A stretch of 64,000 bases of DNA from NCBI GenBank assembly GCA_036924085.1, contig JAVGWX010000006.1, forward strand, positions 37,056,445-37,120,444, given 5' to 3'. The DNA is from Ariolimax columbianus (Eukaryota; Mollusca; Gastropoda; Stylommatophora; Arionidae). The position numbers and the translations under genes were made by a program. Numbering within the stretch: the stretch's first letter is position 1; the number at the start of each line of letters is the position of its first letter. The notes under the pieces are model-generated. The model was given only the letters and a program-made list of their open reading frames with translations. It made no database searches and was not told where the DNA came from. Positions 10,364 to 20,412 of this stretch are shown here, piece after piece.

Positions 10364-10815
10364 GTAAGTAACAGTATAAACTAAAGGAACTACTCGAGTA
10401 AATAAAAGTTAAAGAAAGTGGAATACTTAAGTACCAGCAAGAACTTATGGAACTAGCAAAGTAAATTGTAAGTCGGATTGGATGGAATACTTGAAGACCA
10501 ACAAGAACTAATGGAATTAGTTGGATAAATTGGACGTCTGATTGGGTGGAAAACTTAAATATTAACAAGAACTAATGGAACTAGTGCGTCAAGTATAAGT
10601 CAGAGTGGGTTGAATACAAGTGGCAGTAAGAACTAATGGAACTAGTGGGTCAAGTATAAGTTAGAGTGGATGGAATACAGGTAGCAGTAAGACCTAATGG
10701 AACTAGTGGGTCAAGTATAAGTCAGAGTGGATGGAATACAAGTAGCAGTAAAACCTAATAGAACTAGTTGATTAAATTATAATTCGAAATTGGTGAAATA
10801 CTTAAAGACCTGTTA
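10340..10815. repeat. 61-bp minisatellite at the 5' end of IDO intron C-D, about 7 copies
   Basis: The core AACTAATGGAACTAGTGGGT is followed by CAAGTATAAGTCAGAGTGG and ATGGAATACAAGTAGCAGTA. The first, most divergent unit overlaps the exon C end and donor (GGCGGAACTAGTAAGTAACA). The minus-strand ORF at 10263-10568 is only this repeat. Confidence 0.85.
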
Positions 10816-11159
10816 AAGTGGATATTAATCAATTGTTTAAAACATAAAAATCTATGTGTATCACAGGTCTCCAACAAATGCATACCAAGTGCTCTTGTCT
10901 GGTTACAAACAATTCAAATTAGAGATGGCTGAATAAATACCATTTCGAACTGGTGGAATTTGTGTGTATGTGTTAGGTCTGGTTGAGTAAATAAATACCA
11001 GTTTGTATGGACGCAAGTTTTACCCAATAGCGGGAAAACGATACCACTGTAATCTTCCATACTGTCTGTAAAATATACATAAAGTGGTTTTGTATGGGGG
11101 CTGTCAAACTCATCATGAATCACTACACACACGACGTGATTTTATACATGACTCTGAAC

Positions 11160-11485
11160 TTGACTTATCTAAACTTAACTGAAGTTAAGTAAACCTAACT
11201 GAAGTTAAGTTAAGTTAAGTTAAGTTACACTTACACTTAACTTTACGTTCGACTTTACGTTTAACTTCAACTTCAACTTCACGTTCAACTTTACGTTCAA
11301 CTTTACGTTCAACTTCACGTTCAACTTCACGTTCAACTTTAACTTCAAATTTAATTTTACCTTCAACTTCAGCTTCACGTTTAACTTTACCTTCAACTTT
11401 ACCTTCAACTTCAACTTTACGTTCAACTTCAACTTTACCTTCAACTTTACCTTCAACTTTACTTTCAACTTCAACTTAACTTAAC
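11160..11485. repeat. (TTAAG/AACTT)n expanded LINE tail
   Basis: Begins as AAGTT repeats, flips near 11225 and continues as ACTTCAACTTTACGTTC-type 6-12-bp repeats up to a family A LINE 3' end. It is probably the expanded 3' tail of that LINE. Confidence 0.8.
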
Positions 11486-11600
11486 GTGTTTATCCTGGTT
11501 TAGAAGACGCTCCAGAGTCCGTATACAACCAGTTTCTTGAAGGGTGGTTTTAACCGATGTGCGACTCCATCGCAGTAGACTCAATCGCTAGAGCTATAGT
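11478..11600 (-). mobile_element. LINE family A 3' untranslated end
   Basis: AACTTAACTTAACGTGTTTA, CTGGTTTAGAAGACGCT and GTATACAACCAGTTTCTTG match 28786-28930, including the ATGTGC...TAGACTCAA.C.CTAGAGCTA block. Confidence 0.75.
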
Positions 11601-12265
11601 CCATCTTTTAATTCATGAACAAGATCCGAAGCAAATTTTCTACTAAACTGCATGTCAGATCCAAATGATTTTTCGCATGCAGCCTTAGAATATCAATGAC
11701 GCTAAAACATTGATATTCTTTAGTCCATAGATGTTAAGAAATGTGCACATCTGCGAATTCTTTTGATCTTTTAGGACCATCATCATCATCGTGTAGCATG
11801 TCCTTTGTAGAACGTCGCTCCCATCACAGTATGTCTGAAAGAAACTCGTTCCCTTGCAAAAACACCATCTTCCGCCACTGTCATACTCAGGCATTCCTGG
11901 ATATCTTGGTGCCATCGTCTTCTTGGTCTACCCCTTCCTCTTTTGCCTGGCACCATACCTTCCATTACCGTTCTCTCAAGACCGTTGTGTCTCTTTTACG
12001 ACCATTGCATAGAAATGGCAGTACATTTTAGATTTTACAGTACGCAGCTTAATTTCTTGTCACTTTTTGTTCATAGGCGTATCTCCTTAATGTCTTGATA
12101 GATCAATTGATTGTTTGTGTTGCTCTTTATGTATAATTGTAAAAAATGGCACCAATATGAAACAGTTAGTACAGCCTTTCGGTCACCCAGACGCTGACAG
12201 CCTTTCAGAATTATCGGAAAACAGGTTGCACAGCCATATCTGACAAAATACGGCAAGATACGCCA
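11595..12265 (+). mobile_element. Dispersed repeat R1, copy 1, interrupted by a LINE
   Basis: About 460 bases match 57930-58300, including TTTTCTACTAAACTGCATGTCAG, GCGAATTCTTTTGATC, TATCTCCTTAATGTCTTGAT and CAACAGTTAGTACAGCCTTT-like text. Its left 100 bases recur inverted at 59905-60015, upstream of a transposase relic. It may therefore be a non-autonomous derivative of that transposon (inference). Confidence 0.8.
11781..11992 (-). mobile_element. 5'-truncated LINE insertion with 13-bp target duplication
   Basis: The minus strand encodes the very end of an RTE-like LINE ORF (RRWHQDIQECL, VMGATFYKGHATR then TGA) and a (GATGAT)n tail. It is flanked by CTTTTAGGACCAT at 11768-11780 and CTTTTACGACCAT at 11993-12005. 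The empty site CTTTTAGGACCAT is intact in the R1 copy at 58101-58113. Confidence 0.9.
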
Positions 12266-12640
12266 GTATCTTATCTGCAAGGCTTCAGATGGTTTGAAAT
12301 CAGAGTTTTACTTCTCTTGGATGAGTTGCCTTCCTAGGCTTTCGAGCCCCATCTGCCCGAAACTACTGGTTTTAAGGCACCAGTTGGCTCGCCTTCCGCC
12401 ACTTGTCCTGTTAGTCAAAACAGTTCTGCGCAGAAAGGCCAGGAGTTGGACTTTGTTGTCAGAGGCTATTTGAGACGCACGTCATGGGAGCATTAAGCAT
12501 TTAGTTGGCGTTGAGAGTTCATCCTCAACAATATTTAGAATGTAGGTGTACAAACAATGGCAACAAATACATTTCAATATTCAAATGCGTTACACAACAC
12601 AAAATTAACTGCTCAGTTTATATAACCTTGGTAGCTCTGG
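12266..12640. other. Intronic sequence; short repeat at 12545-12625
   Basis: The last 80 bases (GGCAACAAATACATTTCAAT, TGCGTTACACAACA) are an inverted copy of 58310-58375. The rest is unassigned. Confidence 0.5.
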
Positions 12641-12895
12641 TTTGCAGGCCATGACGCTATGGGTCGCTGACCCCGACGCTAGCAGTCAGCTATGGGTCGC
12701 TGACCATTGCAGCTTGTTTCCATAAAAATGCCTGCTGAAGTCAGATGTGTTGGACAGAAAGGTGGAAATTTTGCAGTCAAGCTGTAAACTACGACACAGC
12801 GCATTCCGTTCACCAGACATCCTACTACTTTCATAGCCCTTCTCAGGGCTTGATAGAGAGATATTTAGAACACAAGAAGAAGAAGATTCATTTCC
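12640..12895 (+). mobile_element. Family B SINE-like retroposon, copy 3
   Basis: Contains GACGCTAGCAGTCAGCTATG and GTCGCTGACC, then GCTGAAGTCAGATGTGTTGG and CGACACAGCGCATTCCGTTC. The middle is deleted. It ends with AAGAAGAAG. Confidence 0.75.
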
Positions 12896-13337
12896 ATTTA
12901 ATTGGATAATTATTTGTTTAAATGTCAATATCTGACATACTTCTGAAAGCTGCTTTGACCATGTCTATTCTTCTCCTTGTCTCTGTTTTTGCTGCTTTCA
13001 TCCTCTGTTACTATATGTCAAAGGTAAAATACATTTATGATATGTTTTAGTGTCTCATAATTCTCTTTACATATGATAACACTTGTCTACCTTCCTAATT
13101 ATGACAATGTTTGCTTTCTCAGTGCCCAATCCATATTCTTGATTCTGCTGTTTATTTGATTCTTAAGTTCCTGCAATTCTTGTTTACTTTAATCTAGCAA
13201 CACTTTATCATCCACATTTCTAGAATATTTATTGATATTCCACCGATGATGGAATATAGCATTTTCTCAATATAATAACACATTTGTTGCATAACAATAT
13301 TAAATCTAGTCTTATTCCTTATTTGCCAGTAAGTGGA

Positions 13338-13725
13338 ATATGGGGACCCAGTGGTCTCACATTAAGGTGTTCACCTCGGGTGCTGGTTCAAATCCCGGTG
13401 GAGACACCTGGATTTTTTTCGCGTGAATCGTCCGGTAAATATTTCCCCTGATCTCTGTGTAGTGAGATCCGACACCCGTGTTCAGTGGTGCGCACGTTAG
13501 AAATACATTAGCAGTTGGAAATCGAAAAGCGTTAGGCCTAATGAGCGCTGCTCGCACAAAATTAAATTAAAAAATCTGTTCAAATTATTCTAGGGATTCT
13601 CGCCCCACAGAGAATATGCCGAAAAAGAGGACTGTGGCCATAACAACTAGTCTTGATTATGTGGTTAGCGGATCGGCTTAAATGGCGCCTGACAGGCTGC
13701 GGGTCTACCTTGCTTTAAATGTATG
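13338..13725 (+). mobile_element. tRNA-derived SINE family E, copy 1
   Basis: The head GGGGACCCAGTGGTCTCA has a perfect B-box-like GGTTCAAATCC at 13385. The body TTTCGCGTGAATCGTCCGG...CTGATCTCTGTGTAG...GGCTGCGGGTCTACC is shared with 28985-29190 and 56405-56710. It sits in IDO intron C-D, 200 bases before the last exon. Confidence 0.8.
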
Positions 13726-13928
13726 CTTCCCCTTTCATCTTTCTAGACATTCTGATTTCTGTGAAATGCCTTTATGTAGTCTATAAATCATTTAAAGATT
13801 ATCTTTGCTTTGTATTATAATTAATTAACTTATCTTTATGTACTTATTTTTTATACTTTTGATTGCTCATTTCTCTTGCAATTAGAGTCTACTGTTACAA
13901 TCTTCATTATGTTATTTTGTTTTGACAG

Positions 13929-14107
13929 ATCTGGTTCCATTTCTTGGAGATATTCGCTCAGCCACTACAGACAGACTCTTACCAGGTGTCACGCACATAA
14001 ATGACAAGTCCAACAGAAGCTGGATTACTATAACTGTCAATATTCCATTTCTTATAACAGCTGCTACAGTAGCAATTCTAGCGTTTGCTACCAAGTTCAT
14101 TTTTTAG
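13929..14107 (+). CDS. IDO: Indoleamine 2,3-dioxygenase, terminal exon with hydrophobic C-terminal extension
   Basis: The acceptor is TTATTTTGTTTTGACAG. Two bases complete an Asn codon with the A of exon C. Then 58 codons lead to TAG at 14105-14107. The start NLVPFLGDIRSATTDRLL aligns with the human IDO1 C-terminus DLMNFLKTVRSTTEKSLL, where that protein nearly ends. Here about 40 more residues follow. They include a polar stretch with NDKSNRSW and then roughly 27 mostly hydrophobic residues running to the stop (ITVNIPFLITAATVAILAF and a short tail). This resembles a tail anchor, which is unusual for a soluble cytosolic enzyme family. No AATAAA is seen in the first 700 bases after the stop; one lies near 14829. 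Confidence 0.87.
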
Positions 14108-14356
14108 CGGTAGCCCTTCTACTCATTTGGAGAATTCATTTTTCTTGCCTTGATCCAGTGACGGTTTAGCAGTTCTCTACTTCCAACACAATATAGCGTT
14201 GGGGCATAGCAATTTGGTGATAATTTTTGTATACTTGTCCATAATAAGAAAGAAATGTTCTTAGTTAATCCATTTGGTTTCTCTTCTAATACAAGACTAT
14301 AACAGACAATCCACACAGATTCAATATTTGATCGTCGTCTTTGAGACAACGTAAGG
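14108..14356 (+). other. Probable IDO 3' untranslated region
   Basis: Sequence after the IDO stop up to the next SINE. No poly(A) signal AATAAA is seen; AATAAG occurs at about 14243. Confidence 0.35.
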
Positions 14357-14690
14357 ATGCCGCGTAGCTCAGTGGTTAGCGTTCTGGCTTCGCATCTGAG
14401 TGGTCCTGGGTTCATTCCACAGTTGAGGCGGTAGTTTTATTTTCAGACCGCAATGGATCCCAGGTCACCCCAGCCTTAAATGGGTCCTAGTTCAGTCCGA
14501 GAAGTAAAAGCGGCGAGGGAGAGGAGATGGCTACCACCCTCATATAGCCGAGCCTTTGAAATGCGAGATCGCTAACACCTCACACCCCTACGGCAGTAAT
14601 GCTATGGGTTACTTTACTGAATTTTACTGTACTGTACTGTACTGGACTGGACTGGACTTGACTTGACTTGACTTTACTATGAGACACCTG
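14357..14690 (+). mobile_element. tRNA-derived SINE family F
   Basis: The head GCCGCGTAGCTCAGTGGTTA has an A box (TAGCTCAGTGG) and then the B-box-like GGTTCATTCC. This is too far from a foldable, intact tRNA to be a gene. The body runs to TACGGCAGTAATGCTATGGG and a tail of (TACTG)n, (GACTG)n and (GACTT)n pentamers. One copy in the window. Confidence 0.75.
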
Positions 14691-14864
14691 CTGCCCTGGT
14701 CTCCTTCATTATTTTTTGACAGATTTTTGTTAGCAATTCCACTTTTCTTTTCTTTAATGGACATCTGTTTATGCTTTCCTGAAGAAAGAATCATGTTAAA
14801 ATTTAATAATGTTCTGATCTATGTAGAATAAAAACGAAAACATCAAGAAATACAGCAGCATTTT

Positions 14865-16745
14865 CATGTGTTCACTCCAGAAGTCATAACTGTCATCACA
14901 TACCCTCTAAAAGAGCTCAAATACCGTTTTGGAAATCCTGCGGCTCTATAGAGGTGTTAAAGGTGAGGATGATTTCATGAGTATTGGAGCAAATGAACAG
15001 GAAATGTGCATTTAGAATGCATGGCTCTCACTTCTCCCTTCAAGAGTCAACTGTCCTTGTCGTCTTTTGCTTGCAATTAAAAGGAATATACCGGTAGATG
15101 TAGCTCATAATATAATAAATTAAAAACAGAAAAATCTGGTGTGAAATAGTTTTCTAATATTTTATATGCGAGGAGTGCAAATGCTCCTATATTTATAGTT
15201 TATGAAGGGTCTTTTTTATATCTCGGTGAAGGTAAGGAGTCTACAAATGCCCAGTACGTTTTCATATGCACGATTTATTCTCCTATGTTCCCTCTGGGAG
15301 TCATAACTTAACTAAACTTAACTTAACGTTTTTTTTACTGGTTTAGAATACCCTGCAAAGTCTGTATACAACCAGTTACATTTACATCACCTTGCTCTAA
15401 AAGCTATGCGCATCCAGTTTATTTTTAAATGCATTAACTGTCCCTGCCTCCACTACCTCCCCTGGCAATGCATTCCAAGCAGACACCACTCTCTGACTAA
15501 ACAAATATTTCCTAATATCTAACCTGGACCTCTCTTTAGTCAGCTTGTAGCTATTCCCTCGTGTTATTGTAGGTGGCTGTATTTTAAAAAACTTGTTATA
15601 GTCTAATTTATCGATTCCTCTGATCATCTTATAAACCTGTATTAAGTCACCACGAATTCTTCTCTCTTCGAGACACTGTAGGCCGGTTTTTCTTAGTCGT
15701 TCCTCATAACTGTAATTCTGGAATCCCACTATCATCTTTGTCGCTCTTTTTTGTATTCTGTCTAGCATATTGATGTCCCCTCTATGATAAGGATTCCACA
15801 CCTGTACACAGTACTCCAATCTAGGTCTAACTAAAGCTTTATACAGTTTGACGATCACTTCCTTGCTCCTATGTTTAATATTTCTTTTTATCATACCTAA
15901 CATTGCATTTGCCTTTTTCACTCCTACCTAAACTTGCTCACTCACCTTTCCTGTATGATCTATTATAACCCCTAGGTCCCTTTCCTTATCTATCTTTCTA
16001 ATATTGTTTTCTCCCATTCTGTAATTATGTTCCATATTGGATCTACCCATGTGGATGACTGTACATTTATCTACATTAAACTCCATTTGCCAGCTTACAG
16101 ACCATAACTGCTATCACATACCCACGATAAGGGCTCAGACACAGTTTTTGGAGCTCAATAGAGATGTTAATAGGGAGGATGACTTCCCTAGTATTATAGC
16201 ACAAGAAGAATTAAATGCACTTTTTTGTCATTTTTGTCTCTGCATTCTCACTTAAAGCTTGGCTTTGTTACCTTCTTAGTCTTTTTACAATAGAAGGAAT
16301 GTGTCGGTGAATAGGAACGTATTATATATGTAACTAGAGACCCATGAAATGCATTATCTGTGTGATATAACATGTTTCTCGGTTAGAAATGGTGTTCTGT
16401 AAAAATTTGAGAGAAGCGGTTTGTAATGGCTTCCAATTATTACAAATGAAAAGAATGTAATTGCTCCTATATCTATTTATAAAGGTCAATTACGAATATC
16501 ATGTCTGCCTGTGAAGGTAGAGTGTGTCCACAAATACCAAATAGGGTTTTATATACATGATTTATTTTCCTGTACTTCCTCTAGAAGTCTTTACTGTTAT
16601 CACATACCCTCGATAAGGGCCCAGATACAGTTTTGGTAACTCTTGCGGCTCAAAAGAGATTTTAACGGCGAGGAAGGTTTCGTCGGTATACGAGCAAAAG
16701 CAAAAAAGGAATTTTTAGAATTTGTGGTTAAGGGATAACATCAAG
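14865..16745. repeat. Large-unit tandem duplication (about 420-490 bp, 2.4 units)
   Basis: AGTCATAACTG.CATCACATACCC plus ACAGTTTTGGAA.TC..GCGGCTCA recurs at about 14880, 15300/16104 and 16585. The unit interiors (TGCTCCTATATTTAT, GTGAAGGTA..G...CACAAATACC) align too. A family A LINE splits the second unit boundary. Confidence 0.75.
15309..16102 (-). mobile_element. LINE family A insertion, longest coding copy
   Basis: The minus-strand ORF at 15921-15397 (174 aa) is the reverse transcriptase thumb and C-terminus: KALVRPRLEYCVQVWNPY, NYSYEERLRKTGLQCLEERR and RVVSAWNALPGEVVEAGTVN. It is the least damaged copy. An AACTTAACTTAACG tail is at the left. CATAACT at 15302-15308 and 16103-16109 is the likely target duplication. 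The 5' end is truncated. Confidence 0.85.
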
Positions 16746-18800
16746 GCACAGACGAGCAAAACTCACGAACAACGGTCTGATAAACAACAACCATGACGCC
16801 TACCGACTCAACAAACACCAATTGGTTACATTTGGAATGTATGTCAAAGAGACGATTGTAGGAGTATAAGCTTGGTCGACTCGCTTTGTGTGTCCATTAA
16901 ATAATCAAAATCAACACTGCAAACTGGGATGAGGTACTACATACTTCATTGCTAGAGACATCAGCGTTTCTGAGAACTACTTCCTTTCCCCTCTGTCAGG
17001 CCATTCCTAGCAGTAAATCAGGTTTAAATTTACAACCGAACTGACTGACTCGAACATGTCGCGACTGGAGAGCGAACCCTGTACCTTCTCGTGAACAATA
17101 CATGTTCTAGAGTCTTATAATGTTGTAACTATGTTTCCTTGTTATGCCTCTATGGGAACCAACCACATTTGTATCTCCTATTTATCTTATTGAACAATTA
17201 TTCCATTTTGACATTTAGTTCAAAGAGCGTATTATTTATTTTCTAGAAAGTTCTTGATGCTAGTTGTAGATAAAAGAAGATCAAAGCGAGGTCTGCAGTA
17301 GATATGATGTGTTTATCATATCCTTACATAATACATAAATTGTATAAAAGTTTGAAAAATGAATATCGATTTTGGATATTGAAATTCGAGCTATTATTTA
17401 GGTTAACATGTTTAAAAACAAAGTATGCTAAGATATCTATTTTCAAACTTACCAAGGGTTACAACCACATAAATTAAAAACATAATTTAAAGATTACAAG
17501 AGTTATCTTCCCCTGAATGTTGTTTAAAAAAAAGTCGCAAGAGAGAACCTACCTTTGGCGTCTCCCCTCAGTCTAGGGGTAATTTAATACAGCCTAGAAA
17601 GAGTGATCTATGGTCCTGCAGCAGATCCACATGGATGTACATATTGCGAGTATGCACGTATGATGTAAGGTTTTAATTTTCCACCCGACCAAATTTCTCT
17701 TGCTCGTGGTCGCCTTATTTACATGACGTATGGGGAGGAACCAGCTCTGACCCCAATCTACTTGTGTAAGGTAGCATCCTTATACTGAGCTGAACCTTGT
17801 ACCTACACGGAAGCGTTGAAGTCACGGAACGGGCTATATGATTGCCTGCAAAACACAAACACTAGTTTGGACCTGCAGTTACTAATAGTTTTTTGTTGTT
17901 GTTTTTTTTTGTTACTCAAATAGTAAGGTTACAGTTAACTTATAAGCTTATCACGGAAAACATAGTCTCTGTTGTGGTTTATCCCTGTTGACATATTGTT
18001 TTCAAAATAAATTTAACAGTATACATAAAATACAACTAATTGTAATAACTGATCTCAAAGAAGGGTATGTCTCATAAATTGAATTATATCATTATATAAA
18101 ATTATAAGTAAACATTTCCTTTGATGAAATATATTTTATTGTGATAGTATCATTAGTTAACTCCCTTCATTGTAATGAATACATCGCCCTTGTGACGAGG
18201 TAAATAATCAACACGTGAACACTGCTCACGACTAAGCTGTGTAGCTATTACTGTCTATTAGGATATTCTGTGCTCAGTGGTGTTTTGGGTTTAAACATAA
18301 GGTGCTAATAGTAAAGACTTGTGTGTTATTTCATGGATTGTTCCGTACAATATATAAAGTTGTTTAAACCTAGCTATGACTTAGAATACCAAAATGTCAT
18401 TTTTGCAACAGAAACGTACAAGAAACAGGAATTCTTTTAGTTTATCTTTGTAAAGTAGTTAGCACAACATTATGTAAAATTGGACAAATAATTAACACAT
18501 TTACCAAAATAAGAGTAGACATGTTTAGAGCCATAATGCTTCACACACTTTCATGGACAGATACTAGATAGAGACACACAGAACAAACTTTTAAAAATAT
18601 TGGCAGAGTTCAGATACTTAGTACGGACATGTCAGAATAGAGCTCTCCACTACGTACACACCTTTAACCCAGGCAGTTTCCTAATTTTGTTCCTGGAAAA
18701 AAGTAAGTTCTTTGCCCAGATAGGAATGTGAATGCAAGAGTATTTTGAGGTGATGGATGAAGGTGTATGCGGAGACATACCCGCCTCTATGTTGCCTGAA
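16746..18800. other. AT-rich sequence without recognised gene
   Basis: The only repeat is a weak match at 16975-17100 to 34640-34790 and 36965-37110 (TTTACAACCGA...GGAGAGCGAACCCTGTACCTT). No exon with splice sites and family similarity is recognised. Confidence 0.45.
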
Positions 18801-18809
18801 CCTGTAATA

Positions 18810-19000
18810 GTTGTGTGGATGTGAGTGTGTGTATGTGTATGTGTATGTGTATGAGTGTGGGTGTGTGTATGAGTGTGGGTGTGTATATGTGTGTGAGTGT
18901 GGGTGTGTGTGGGTGTTTGTGTGTATGAGTGTCGGTGTGTGTATGTGTGTAAGTGTGGGTGTGTGTGTGGGTATTTGAGTGTGTTGTGTATGAGTGTGGG
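18810..19000. repeat. (GTGTAT/GTGAGT)n microsatellite
   Basis: Interrupted TG-rich repeat with GAGTGTGGGTGTGTGTATG motifs. It creates a spurious minus-strand ORF. Confidence 0.95.
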
Positions 19001-19659
19001 TGAAATTATTGTATAACAATAATTTGTTTTAATTTAGCACTTTGTACAAATTTATTCAATTTCCTACAATGGCTGCATTGTTTACATGAAACATATTGAA
19101 GGTCTACGTTTAATAAAAACTTAAAATCGAATTGCTCCAGTATTGTGCAATAATAAGAAGTAACAATAGGTATGTCAAATATCTTGTTATTCTTTTCTTG
19201 AACAAATCATCTTTAAATGCAATAATCTTACCACGCAAGTCTGAACATTACTCTGAACCATTTCAAGCAGATACGGTATCATTATAACAATACCAATAAT
19301 ATGGAATCTTGCTTGCTTAGTGCTGGCTGAAAAAAAATGAACTAAATTTTCATAGTTTGACATTTGAAGCACTTTAAGCCAGTGTGTATCCGTTTGTTTA
19401 TTTCTCTGTTTCATTGCACGTCTCATGTTGTCCTATTCATGAGAGTAAACAAACACCTTCAGCACACATGCTTCCATTTCAGGTTTTGAAAATACATTTC
19501 ACGGTCCAAGTTTTACAGATCTGGTTTATTGAATCAATGACATAATTAACGTGTACCAGATGTGAAAACTGGTAGATATTCATATCTAACTATTTTAAAC
19601 ATATATATGTACACAATCATATTCGTGTGTGTGAATCTGTAAAGCTCTCTAGGTTGTTG
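19001..19659. other. No recognisable feature
   Basis: AT-rich. The minus-strand ORF at 19426-19187 shows no known motif. Confidence 0.45.
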
Positions 19660-19800
19660 TTGCTTAGATGTTTGCCTCACTAGTTTCTACTGGCGGAGGC
19701 GCGCCATTTTAAACCCCAGACCGTAGTCGATTGGGCGATATCAGGACGCATAAACCAGTGCTAGGATGCATGTGTGTATCTGTATGTACCTAACATAGTG
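19660..19800 (+). mobile_element. Dispersed repeat G, copy 1 (truncated)
   Basis: GCTTAGATGTTTGCCTCACT...GGCGGAGGCGCGCCATTTT...GATATCAGGACGCATAAACC is about 95% identical to 56711-56850. This suggests recent mobility. Confidence 0.8.
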
Positions 19801-20023
19801 TTTCAGTGATGCAATAATGTTTCATGTCATTTGTTGATCCTCTTGTTTATCCTTCCTGTCATTGTTAGGTGGTTTCCAATTTGTTTTTCGATAAGTAGCC
19901 AGTTATGAGTCGTCGACTACTGTCAGTGCATTCGCTGCTTCAACTTTATGTTTATACAATTATTTGTTATATAAAAGTGCCTATTTGCTTTGTAACATTT
20001 TATTTTGTTTTGAACTTGTGAGC

Positions 20024-20400
20024 GCCAGATACATGACCAAATGGGAAACCGAAGATACTGGTTACACCAAAAACGATGCCTATTACCAGTTGAACAGAAG
20101 AGAGCAGGTCGTCGTCTTCAGACTTCGCACTGGCCACAATAGACTGAGGTACCACCTATTCAACAAATTGAAGATAGGTGGTACCAACGAATGCCCGTGC
20201 GGTACTGGTAAAATGACCGCTGAACATCTGCTGCAGAACTGCCCGACATACGAGGACCAGAGAGAGCAGATGTGGCCATCACCAGTGGAACTGCAAGACA
20301 AGCTCTATGGCAGTGGCGACAGCCTCAGGATGACCGCCGCTTTTTTCGAAAAAATAATGGTTACTGTCTGACTGCGTACGCAGAAGAAGAAGAAGAAGAA
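20024..20400 (+). mobile_element. LINE family C, 5'-truncated insertion with perfect 12-bp TSD
   Basis: Encodes the last 115 codons of ORF2: MTKWETEDTGYTKNDAYYQL, VVVFRLRTGHNRLRYHLFNK, a Cys/His cluster CPCG...HLLQNC, and ends IMVTV-stop. A (GAA)n tail follows. GAACTTGTGAGC at 20012-20023 and 20401-20412 is a perfect target duplication. The frame is still open, so this copy is young. Other copies are at 24062-25587, 58385-58845 and 47645-47740. Confidence 0.93.
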
Positions 20401-20412
20401 GAACTTGTGAGC

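Noticed and set aside
12922..13050. 42-codon ORF with a membrane-like segment (MSISDILLKAALTMSILLLV...) and a donor-like AAG|GTAAAA inside it
   Set aside because: It lies in IDO intron C-D. Phase 0 at 13023 does not fit exon C (phase 1) or exon D, and there is no homologue or repeat support. It could be a micro-ORF, but nothing confirms it.
13912..14100. 62-aa minus-strand ORF opposite IDO exon D
   Set aside because: The plus strand has the splice acceptor, phase match and IDO similarity. The minus ORF is its shadow.
14357..14430. tRNA gene (GCCGCGTAGCTCAGTGGTTA...)
   Set aside because: The B box is GGTTCATTCC with poor arm pairing, followed by a SINE body and pentamer tail.
17580..17665. 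Possible exon between AATACAG and AT|GTAAGG
   Set aside because: Splice-like ends are present, but the encoded text (LERVIYGPAADPHGCTYCEY) matched no family I know and no neighbouring exon continues it.
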